From assembly GCA_902470265.1 (NCBI GenBank), contig CABRFW010000001.1:1-33146 (forward strand): DNA of 33,146 nucleotides, in the 5' to 3' direction. The position numbers and the translations under genes are program-made. A model generated the notes under the pieces. It was not told the origin of the DNA. It saw only the letters and a list, made by a program, of their open reading frames with translations, and did not search any database. Positions 22,690 to 30,028 of the stretch are shown one piece after another. Each line of letters begins with the position of its first letter. Position 1 is the first letter of the stretch. This DNA comes from an uncultured Collinsella sp. (lineage in GTDB: Bacteria; Actinomycetota; Coriobacteriia; Coriobacteriales; Coriobacteriaceae).

Positions 22690-24636
22690 TTAGCTATCGG
22701 AATGGCCAGCTGCCGCCTCGGCGCGCTCGGCATTCCATGCAACGAGCGCCTCGTGGACCGCCTTGGCAACATCGGCAGGTATGCCGCGAACTTCCGCGAT
22801 CTCTTGCTCGCTCGCCGCGCGCAAACGCTTCATCGAGCCAAAATGGCGCATAAGGGCACGTTTTCTGGTGGGTCCCACGCCCGGAACGTCATCGAGTACC
22901 GAAACCGTCATGGCCTTGTCGCGCAACTCGCGGTGGAACGTGATGGCAAATCGGTGGGACTCATCGCGTACCTGTTTAATTAGATAGAGCGACGCGGACC
23001 CGGTCGGCAGCACGACGGGAGTCTCGTCCCAAGGCACAAAAACTTCCTCATCGGCCTTTGCCAAGCCACAAACTGGTATATCGAGCCCAAGAGCTTCAAG
23101 TTGCTTGATCGCAGCGGTCAATTGCGGCTTACCGCCATCGACAACGAGCAAATCGGGGCGCGAGCCAAAGCGCTCGTCGGCCATGCGCTCGGGAGCATAG
23201 CGTCGTCCCAAAACCTCGGACATCGACACGAAGTCGTTTGCCTCGTCCAATTCGGCCTGAATTTTAAAACGACGGTACTGGCTCTTGTCTGCGCGCCCGT
23301 TGGTAAACACCACCATCGAGGCGACGGTAAAGGTTCCGTGCAGCGTCGAGATATCGAAGCACTCGATACGCATCGGCGGCGCCGGCAGCGCCAGCGCGCT
23401 TTCGAGCTCCAGGAGCGCTTGATTGGTGCGGTCGTCAGCGTACCCCGTTCGCATCATGTAGCGCATGAGGGCATGGCGCGCATTTTTGGATGCCATATCG
23501 AGCAAACGGTGCTTTTCGCCACGCTGCGGCCTATGGAGATGGCAGGAACGCTCGCGCTTGCCTGCAAGCCACTCCCCCAGCGCCTCCGCATCCTCAAGCT
23601 CGACAGAGAGGTTTATCTCAGCTGGAATATCAGCCGTCTCGTCGTAATAGCGCTTAAGAAAGCCCGATTGAAGTTCCTCTTCGTCGACATCCAAACCCTT
23701 ATCGAGAATAAACTCGCAGGTTCGAACCGTTCGACCCTCACGCACGACAAAGACGCAAGCGGCGGAGATGGTCTCCTCGCGATAGAAACCGATGACATCG
23801 ATATCGACACTGGAGGGAAAAACGACTTGCTGACGGTCGTCCAGACCCCTGATGACCTCCAAACGACGTTTGACGCGTGCCGCGCGCTCAAAGTCGAGCG
23901 CCTCGGCGGCATCCGTCATCTCGGAGGTCAGCTCATCGACGACATCCTTGCGATGGCCCGACAAAAAACGTTCGACACGTTTGACGTTCTTGGCATAGTC
24001 CGTAGGAGAAATCGCGCCGACACACGCACCCGGGCCGCGCCCGACATGGTAGTCAAAGCAGGGACGCCCGTTTTGCGCGCAAATCATATTGACAATGTCT
24101 TCCTCGCCCCTGTGGGACTCGACGATACGACGACAACGACGCCACTCCGCACAGGATGCGGAGCAGATGGGGATAACCTTGCGCAGCGTATCTATCGTCT
24201 CACGTGCCGCACGGCTATCGGTATAGGGTCCAAAATAGCGCGTTCCCGGCTTATGACGCTCACGCGTGTATTTGATCGCGGGATACAGGTCGCCCTTTGT
24301 AATGGCGATAAAGGGGTAGCTCTTGTCATCCTTGAGGTCGACGTTAAAGTACGGATGGTACTGGCCGATCAGGTTGCGCTCGAGTACAAGCGCCTCATGC
24401 TCGGTTTCGACAACGATGTAGTCAAAGCTCGCCACCAGCTGCATCATCAGCGGGATCTTTTGACGCTCATCCTGCAGCGTCACGTACTGGCGCATACGGG
24501 AACGCAGGTTTTTTGCCTTGCCAACGTAGATGACATCGCCCTTGGCATCTTTCCAAAGGTAACATCCGGGCTGCGTGGGAACGCGCGAAACCTGCTCGGC
24601 GAGTGTTGGAATGTTGTCGTGACCGGCCACACGCAC
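22690..24636 (-). CDS. uvrC: Excinuclease ABC subunit C
   Basis: Dual-incision nuclease of nucleotide-excision repair, 648 aa. Domains in order: GIY-YIG nuclease (GCYLWKD...VIYVGKAKNLRSR, about 24-48), a cysteine-bearing region (158-205), the UVR motif binding UvrB (ALDFERAARVKRRLEVI), the RNase H-like nuclease (RIECFDISTLHG, LLVVDGGKPQL) and C-terminal tandem HhH (VPGVGPTRKRALMRHFG, VRGIPADVAKAVHE). The region that in E. coli holds four cluster cysteines has a roughly 23-residue insertion with extra cysteines, and Gly201 at one ligand position. The start is a GTG directly after the murJ stop. It ends the ybaK-murJ-uvrC operon. Confidence 0.95.
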   Translation of the reverse strand: MRVAGHDNIPTLAEQVSRVPTQPGCYLWKDAKGDVIYVGKAKNLRSRMRQYVTLQDERQKIPLMMQLVASFDYIVVETEHEALVLERNLIGQYHPYFNVDLKDDKSYPFIAITKGDLYPAIKYTRERHKPGTRYFGPYTDSRAARETIDTLRKVIPICSASCAEWRRCRRIVESHRGEEDIVNMICAQNGRPCFDYHVGRGPGACVGAISPTDYAKNVKRVERFLSGHRKDVVDELTSEMTDAAEALDFERAARVKRRLEVIRGLDDRQQVVFPSSVDIDVIGFYREETISAACVFVVREGRTVRTCEFILDKGLDVDEEELQSGFLKRYYDETADIPAEINLSVELEDAEALGEWLAGKRERSCHLHRPQRGEKHRLLDMASKNARHALMRYMMRTGYADDRTNQALLELESALALPAPPMRIECFDISTLHGTFTVASMVVFTNGRADKSQYRRFKIQAELDEANDFVSMSEVLGRRYAPERMADERFGSRPDLLVVDGGKPQLTAAIKQLEALGLDIPVCGLAKADEEVFVPWDETPVVLPTGSASLYLIKQVRDESHRFAITFHRELRDKAMTVSVLDDVPGVGPTRKRALMRHFGSMKRLRAASEQEIAEVRGIPADVAKAVHEALVAWNAERAEAAAGHSDS

Positions 24637-26319
24637 CTACTTGCGACGAAGCAGCGCCGAGACCTCGGGCATCTTAAGGACGACGGCAAGGCCAAAGGTA
24701 ACAGCAAGCGAGACGACACCCGCAACGCAAACGTAGCCAAGAGTAATCAGAATCGAGCCGCCAAGTGCCCCGACAAAGTGCTCAAGCGCCCACATGACGC
24801 CGGCGCCTGCGGCAGCACCCAGGCCACCGAGCAAAAGGCCAAAGAAACCGCCATGCAGGATAGATTTGACCTGAAGGCCACGCAGACGACGACGCAGCCA
24901 CCATAGCGAACATCCGACCAAGATCACGTAGTCGACGACATACGAAAGCGCGATTGCCGGCATACCGAAGCCCAGCACAACGCCAAACAGCAGAACCGAG
25001 CCGGCCTGGCCGATGGCGGAATACAGGCAATAGCGGCTATAGGGCTTCATGTCGAGCAAGGCAGAGAAGCTCTTCTGCATCAACACGACCACGCCGTAGA
25101 GCGGCAGCGAGAACGCCAGGTAGACAAGGAACTCGGACACCAGCGCCACGCCGGACTCATCAAACTTGCCGGCACAGTAAATCATGTTGAGCGGACGCGC
25201 GAAGACAATCAGGTACAGCGCGAACGGAATCAGGAAGAACAGCATCTGGGCGACGCCACGCGAAATGCCCGTGCGAACGCTGTCGTAATCCTTCTCCTGT
25301 GCGTCGTGAGAGAGCTCGGTATAGAGCGCCGTCGAAAGCGAGGCGGCAATCAGCGCGTAGGGCAGCGTGTACCACAGGCGCGCATAGGCGATGACGGAAG
25401 GGCCAGTCTCGGGCTGGACCACCAGCGCGGCAGCGTTGGTGATAGAAGTCGAGACAAACATGCACACCGTGGCGAGCAGCGTCGGGATACCGAGCGCAAT
25501 CGTCTGACGCAGCGCGGGGTCCTTAAAGTCGATATGGATATGGGGATGCACGCCGTGCTTGCCAAGCGCGGGGATCTGACATGCCATCTGAACAAAGACA
25601 CCGAGGGTCGTACCGGCCGCAATCAAGATGATGCCGGCACGTTCGCCAAACTGTGCGGACACGGGCGCAAAACCCATAAAGCTCGCAATGACGATCACAT
25701 TGTTGAGGACCGGGGCAAACGTCGACCAGAAGTAGTCGCGGTGTGCGTTGAGAACGCCCGAGAACACCGAGCCCAAACCATAAAACAGAATCTGGATGGC
25801 AAAGAAACGGAACATGAACGCAGCGGTATCCATGCTGCCGCCGTCACCCGAAAGGAACGATTGCGTCCAGATAAAGCCCGGGGCGAACACGGTCCCCAGC
25901 AACGAAATGCCACCCAGCACCAAAAGCAGAATGCCGAGCAGGTTGCCCACGTACTCGTTCGAGGCCTCGCGACCCTGCTCACGCCTCACGCCCATGTACA
26001 CGGGCAAAAACGCCGTCACGAGCATGCCGCCCATCACGAGTTCGTAGAGCATATTGGGCAGGTTGTTGGCGACCTGATAGGAGGACGAAAGTAGCGACAT
26101 GCCGATAGCGGCCGCCATTGCCCACGTGCGGATAAAACCGGTGACGCGAGACACAATGGTCAGGATGGTCATAAGCCCGGCGGAACGACCAACCGTGGAG
26201 TAGTCCGACGAGCCCATGTCGTCAGTGTCATCTCGCGACGAAGAAGCTTCGGATGAGGGTGTCTGAGGCGCAGATTCTCTTGCAAAATGAGCTCCGCGCT
26301 TCAATTCTTCCTGCGGCAT
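24637..26319 (-). CDS. murJ: MurJ/MviN-family lipid II flippase
   Basis: Polytopic membrane protein of the MOP exporter superfamily, 560 aa, with about 13-14 hydrophobic segments after a roughly 45-residue charged cytoplasmic tail rich in Ser, Glu and Asp. Family motifs are ILTIVSRVTGFIRTWAMAAAIG in the first helix, NNLPNMLYELVMGGMLVTAFLPVY, and a later ILFYGLGSVFSGVLNAHRDYFW. It would flip lipid II for peptidoglycan synthesis. The ATG has GAGG eight bases upstream and lies three bases after the ybaK stop; uvrC starts directly after its stop. Some MOP paralogues have other roles, but NNxPNxLYELxxGGxLxxAFxP is strongly MurJ-like. Confidence 0.9.
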   Translation of the reverse strand: MPQEELKRGAHFARESAPQTPSSEASSSRDDTDDMGSSDYSTVGRSAGLMTILTIVSRVTGFIRTWAMAAAIGMSLLSSSYQVANNLPNMLYELVMGGMLVTAFLPVYMGVRREQGREASNEYVGNLLGILLLVLGGISLLGTVFAPGFIWTQSFLSGDGGSMDTAAFMFRFFAIQILFYGLGSVFSGVLNAHRDYFWSTFAPVLNNVIVIASFMGFAPVSAQFGERAGIILIAAGTTLGVFVQMACQIPALGKHGVHPHIHIDFKDPALRQTIALGIPTLLATVCMFVSTSITNAAALVVQPETGPSVIAYARLWYTLPYALIAASLSTALYTELSHDAQEKDYDSVRTGISRGVAQMLFFLIPFALYLIVFARPLNMIYCAGKFDESGVALVSEFLVYLAFSLPLYGVVVLMQKSFSALLDMKPYSRYCLYSAIGQAGSVLLFGVVLGFGMPAIALSYVVDYVILVGCSLWWLRRRLRGLQVKSILHGGFFGLLLGGLGAAAGAGVMWALEHFVGALGGSILITLGYVCVAGVVSLAVTFGLAVVLKMPEVSALLRRK

Positions 26320-26322
26320 CGC

Positions 26323-26823
26323 TCAGTCCTCTCTCGTAATCGCGGCAACCGTCGCCCCGCAAAATGCAATTAAATCATCGGGTGCAAGCTCGAGCTGATA
26401 ACCACGCTTGCCTCCCGAAATAAAAATGGTATCCCAAAGGACACATGTCTCATCAATGAGCGTCCGGTAGCGTTTTTTCATACCGACCGGGCTGCAGCCG
26501 CCGCGAACGTAGCCAGTCGCCGCAAGCAAATCCTTCACATGCATCATGGCCAAGGACTTCTCCCCCGCGGCACGCGCGGCGGACTTTAGATCGAGCTCGT
26601 CGGCAACAGGGATACAGCACACGACATAGTCGTTGGACGGTGTCACGCAGACCAAAGTCTTAAATCCTTGACCGGGCTCCTCGCCAAGCTGCTCCGAAAT
26701 CGCGACACCCAGACCCACCGACTCATCACCATCGTCTTCGTACGTATGTAGAACATAGGAAATGCCGGCGCTTTCCAGCTCGCGCATCGCATTGGTTTTT
26801 GGCGTCTTTACAGCCTTTGCCAT
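26323..26823 (-). CDS. ybaK: YbaK/EbsC-type Cys-tRNA(Pro) deacylase
   Basis: Trans-editing enzyme of the INS/YbaK superfamily that hydrolyses Cys-tRNA(Pro) mischarged by prolyl-tRNA synthetase, 166 aa (usual 155-165). Family motifs are KTNAMRELESAGISYVLHTYE at the N-terminus, GFKTLVCV with the conserved active-site Lys, KDLLAATGYVRGGCSPVGMKK, and a C-terminal FISGGKRGYQLELAPDDL. The ATG at 26823 is used because AAAGGA lies six bases upstream and family proteins start here; the open frame runs 32 codons further but without a site. It heads the ybaK-murJ-uvrC operon and follows uvrA after a hairpin. Confidence 0.93.
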   Translation of the reverse strand: MAKAVKTPKTNAMRELESAGISYVLHTYEDDGDESVGLGVAISEQLGEEPGQGFKTLVCVTPSNDYVVCCIPVADELDLKSAARAAGEKSLAMMHVKDLLAATGYVRGGCSPVGMKKRYRTLIDETCVLWDTIFISGGKRGYQLELAPDDLIAFCGATVAAITRED

Positions 26824-26904
26824 GACATATCCTTTCCCTCGCATTCGGACGCAAAGATTAAGTATATGTCCAATTCGGCTGCATACGTCACTTCGGCACA
26901 GCAA

Positions 26905-26935
26905 GCGCCATCGAATCACAAGGAGTCGATGGCGC
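26905..26935 (-). terminator. Hairpin downstream of uvrA
   Basis: Perfect 10-bp arms (gcgccatcga / tcgatggcgc) with an 11-base loop, beginning 20 bases after the uvrA stop. On the minus strand TTGCTG follows, so the U-tract is poor. It is probably a terminator or 3' stabiliser separating uvrA from ybaK. Confidence 0.6.
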
Positions 26936-26955
26936 CCATAAACTGAATCGCCTAT

Positions 26956-29835
26956 TTATTGAGCATCAAGTTGAGCCTGACGCTCCCGGTCACGCCTGAG
27001 CAACGGCGCCAAAAACTTGCCCGTATAACTCTGCGGACAGTCCGCAACCTGCTCCGGTGTGCCCGAAACCACGACGGTTCCGCCGCCGTTACCGCCCTCG
27101 GGACCCATATCGATCAGGCGGTCGGCAACCTTGATGACATCAAGGTTGTGCTCAATCACCAGCACCGTGTTGCCCGCATCGACCAAGCGCTGCAGCACAT
27201 CGAGCAGCTGGCGGACGTCCTCAAAATGAAGGCCGGTCGTCGGCTCGTCCAAAATATAGAACGTCTTGCCCGTCTGGCGTCGATGAAGCTCCTTGGCGAG
27301 CTTCACACGCTGCGCCTCGCCGCCCGAGAGCGTCGTGGCGGGCTGGCCCAGGCTCACGTAGCCCAAGCCTACATCGTACAGCGTTTGGAGCTTGCGCTTA
27401 ATCTGCGGGATATTCCCAAAGAAGGCCAGCGCCTCGGTGACGCTCATGTCGAGCACGTCCGAGATGGTCTTGCCACGGTAGGTGACCTCGAGTGTCTCGC
27501 GGTTGTAGCGTTTACCGCCGCAAACTTCGCAGGGAACGTAGATATCGGGAAGGAAGTGCATCTCGATCTTGATCTGCCCGTCGCCCTTGCACGCCTCGCA
27601 GCGCCCGCCACTCACATTAAAGGAGAAACGACCCGGCGAGTAGCCGCGCGCCTTCGACTCCGGCGTACTCGCAAACAGCGCGCGAAGATCATCCCACAGG
27701 CCGATATAGGTAGCAGGGTTGGAACGCGGCGTGCGGCCAATCGGCGACTGGTCGATATCGATAACCTTATCGATACACTCGATGCCCTCGATTTTTTTAT
27801 ACGGACCCACAGGGCGCGTCGAACGGTGAATAGCATTCGTAAGGGCAGGCGCAATGGTGTCGGTAACCAGGGAGCTCTTGCCCGATCCCGACACGCCGGT
27901 AACAACCGTAAGCGTACCAAACTCGATCTTGGCAGTAACGTTTTTGAGGTTGTTGGCTCGAGCGCCCGTAATTTTAAGGCAGCCGCGACCGGGCTTGCGC
28001 CGTTCATCAGGCACCCGAATCATTCGTTTGCCGGTCAGATAAGCGCCCGTCATCGACTCAGGACACGCCATGATATCGGCAGGCGTTCCCGCCGCGACTA
28101 CGTGTCCGCCGTTGACGCCGGCGCCGGGCCCCATGTCGATCACGTAATCGGCGGCACGAATTGTATCCTCGTCGTGTTCGACGACGATAACGGTATTGCC
28201 GATATCGCGCAGGCGCTCGAGCGTCTTGATCAAGCGCTCGTTGTCACGCTGATGAAGACCGATCGAGGGCTCGTCCAGAATATAGAGCACGCCCATGAGA
28301 CCCGCGCCGATCTGCGTTGCCAGGCGAATACGCTGCGCCTCGCCACCGGAAAGCGTCGCCGAGGCACGATCGAGCGTCAGATAGTCGAGTCCAACATCGA
28401 CCAGAAAACGCAAGCGCTCCAGGATTTCCTTGACGATACGGCCGCCGATAAACTGTTGGCGCTCGGTGAGTTCCAGGCCCTCAAAAAACTCGAGCGATTC
28501 ACGGCACGACAGGCAACAAACCTCGTAAATGGACTTGCCGCCCACGGTGACGGCGAGCATCTCAGGGCGCAAACGAGCGCCGTGGCAGCTCGAGCACGGC
28601 TCCTCGCGAATGTACTTCTCCAGGCGCGCCTTGGTGTTCTCGTTCGTCGTCTCGGTATAGCGTTCGTACAGGATGTTGCGAACGCCCGAAAACTTGGTAT
28701 CCCACTGGCTGCGACGTCCGTCGAGCTTTTGGTAGTCGACCGAGATCTTCGTATCGCCCAGGCCATCCAAGAATGCACGACGCACGCGAGGGGGCAAGTC
28801 CTCCCACGGCGTATCGGTGCTCACCTTAAAGTGTTTGCAGACCGCAGCAAAAATCTGCGGATAGTAGTTCGAGTTGCCAAACAGGCTACCAAAGACTCCG
28901 TCGGCAATGGACTTCGAGGGGTCCTCGATCAACGCCTCGGCATCAACGGTTTTCTTAAAGCCCAGGCCGTCGCACTCAGGACATGCGCCATAGGGAGCGT
29001 TGAACGAAAAATCACGCGGCTGAAGATCGTCAATGGAGTGACCATGCTCCGGGCACGCCAAGGCCAACGAATACTCCAGCAGCTCGCCCTCGGTCCCCTC
29101 GGGAGCATCACGATCGGGCAGCATGTACACGTTTACATTGCCGTGAGCCAGCGCGGTCGCCTGCTCAACAGACTCGGCGATACGGCCCAGAGAATTCTCA
29201 CGGATCACGATGCGATCGACCACGACCTCGATATCGTGCTTGAACTTTTTGTCCAGATCGATAGGGTCGTCGAGCGAGCGCACTTCGCCGTCAACGCGCA
29301 CGCGGCTAAAGCCCTCGGCGCGAAGGTCCTCAAACAGTTTGGTGTACTCGCCTTTTCGCCCGCGCACCACCGGTGCCAGCACAAACGCGCGGCGGCCCTC
29401 CCCCGCCGCCAAGACCTTGTCGGCAACCTGGTCGGTCGTCTGGCGCTCAATGACGCGGCCGCATTCGGGACAGTGCGGGGTGCCCACACGGGCGAACAGC
29501 AGGCGCAGATAGTCATAAATCTCGGTTACGGTGCCAACCGTCGAGCGAGGGTTTTTAGACGTCGTCTTTTGGTCGATCGACACCGCCGGCGAAAGGCCGT
29601 CGATTGAATCCAAGTCGGGTTTGTCCATCTGGCCCAAGAACTGGCGCGCATAGCTCGAAAGGCTCTCGACGTATCGACGCTGGCCCTCGGCATAGATAGT
29701 GTCAAATGCCAGCGAACTCTTGCCCGAGCCAGAAAGACCGGTAATGACCACGAGTTGGTCACGCGGAATGGAAACATCGATATCACGGAGGTTGTGCTCA
29801 CGAGCGCCGCGAATAACGATAGAAGAATCAGACAT
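26956..29835 (-). CDS. uvrA: Excinuclease ABC subunit A
   Basis: DNA-damage-recognition ATPase of nucleotide-excision repair, 959 aa (family about 940-960). The first ABC half has Walker A TGLSGSGKS (33-41); the second half has TGVSGSGKSSLV. Signatures are TLSGGEAQRIRLA and TLSGGEAQRVKLA; Walker B regions are YILDEPSIGLHQRD and YILDEPTTGLHFED. Zinc motifs CPEHGH...CPECDGLG and CEACKGDGQ...CEVCGGKRYN are intact. The ATG at 29835 has AAGGAG five or six bases upstream; the frame opens 22 codons earlier without a site. It faces the LTA-synthase-like gene divergently, with a candidate SOS box between them. Confidence 0.97.
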   Translation of the reverse strand: MSDSSIVIRGAREHNLRDIDVSIPRDQLVVITGLSGSGKSSLAFDTIYAEGQRRYVESLSSYARQFLGQMDKPDLDSIDGLSPAVSIDQKTTSKNPRSTVGTVTEIYDYLRLLFARVGTPHCPECGRVIERQTTDQVADKVLAAGEGRRAFVLAPVVRGRKGEYTKLFEDLRAEGFSRVRVDGEVRSLDDPIDLDKKFKHDIEVVVDRIVIRENSLGRIAESVEQATALAHGNVNVYMLPDRDAPEGTEGELLEYSLALACPEHGHSIDDLQPRDFSFNAPYGACPECDGLGFKKTVDAEALIEDPSKSIADGVFGSLFGNSNYYPQIFAAVCKHFKVSTDTPWEDLPPRVRRAFLDGLGDTKISVDYQKLDGRRSQWDTKFSGVRNILYERYTETTNENTKARLEKYIREEPCSSCHGARLRPEMLAVTVGGKSIYEVCCLSCRESLEFFEGLELTERQQFIGGRIVKEILERLRFLVDVGLDYLTLDRASATLSGGEAQRIRLATQIGAGLMGVLYILDEPSIGLHQRDNERLIKTLERLRDIGNTVIVVEHDEDTIRAADYVIDMGPGAGVNGGHVVAAGTPADIMACPESMTGAYLTGKRMIRVPDERRKPGRGCLKITGARANNLKNVTAKIEFGTLTVVTGVSGSGKSSLVTDTIAPALTNAIHRSTRPVGPYKKIEGIECIDKVIDIDQSPIGRTPRSNPATYIGLWDDLRALFASTPESKARGYSPGRFSFNVSGGRCEACKGDGQIKIEMHFLPDIYVPCEVCGGKRYNRETLEVTYRGKTISDVLDMSVTEALAFFGNIPQIKRKLQTLYDVGLGYVSLGQPATTLSGGEAQRVKLAKELHRRQTGKTFYILDEPTTGLHFEDVRQLLDVLQRLVDAGNTVLVIEHNLDVIKVADRLIDMGPEGGNGGGTVVVSGTPEQVADCPQSYTGKFLAPLLRRDRERQAQLDAQ

Positions 29836-29896
29836 GGAAGCTCCTTGCCTCCTATTGCATCGAATCATACTGTCGATGAGTTTAGCGCACTCGACG

Positions 29897-29910
29897 CGCA
29901 CAGATGTTCG
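29897..29910 (-). promoter_or_regulatory. Candidate LexA (SOS) box upstream of uvrA
   Basis: Minus strand CGAACATCTGTGCG matches the Gram-positive LexA pattern CGAAC-N4-GTTCG with one mismatch. It lies 62-75 bases upstream of the uvrA ATG, a suitable position, and uvrA is a classic SOS gene. One near-match can arise by chance, so confidence is limited. Confidence 0.4.
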
Positions 29911-29978
29911 TAATACAAGATTCGCAGACCTTTAGCTTTGCGTATCGGGTGCTTTGTTTCTCGAAATGCCGTGGAAAG

Positions 29979-30016
29979 GTTACAGTAATCTACTACTGAA
30001 CTTAATTTGCTGTAAC
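29979..30016 (+). promoter_or_regulatory. Inverted repeat in the leader of the LTA-synthase-like gene
   Basis: Perfect 7-bp arms gttacag (29979-29985) and ctgtaac (30010-30016), 24 bases apart, with the second arm ending 12 bases before the ATG and abutting the AGAGG ribosome site. It could be an operator with widely spaced half-sites, or a leader hairpin limiting access to the ribosome site. Confidence 0.35.
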
Positions 30017-30028
30017 AGAGGAACGTCC

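Noticed and set aside
26959..29607. An 882-codon plus-strand open frame opposite uvrA, and similar long ones opposite gpmI, oppA, uvrC and the sialate-binding protein gene
   Set aside because: Each lies antisense to a gene with strong family motifs, has no credible ribosome site or domain, and is explained by codon bias of the real gene.
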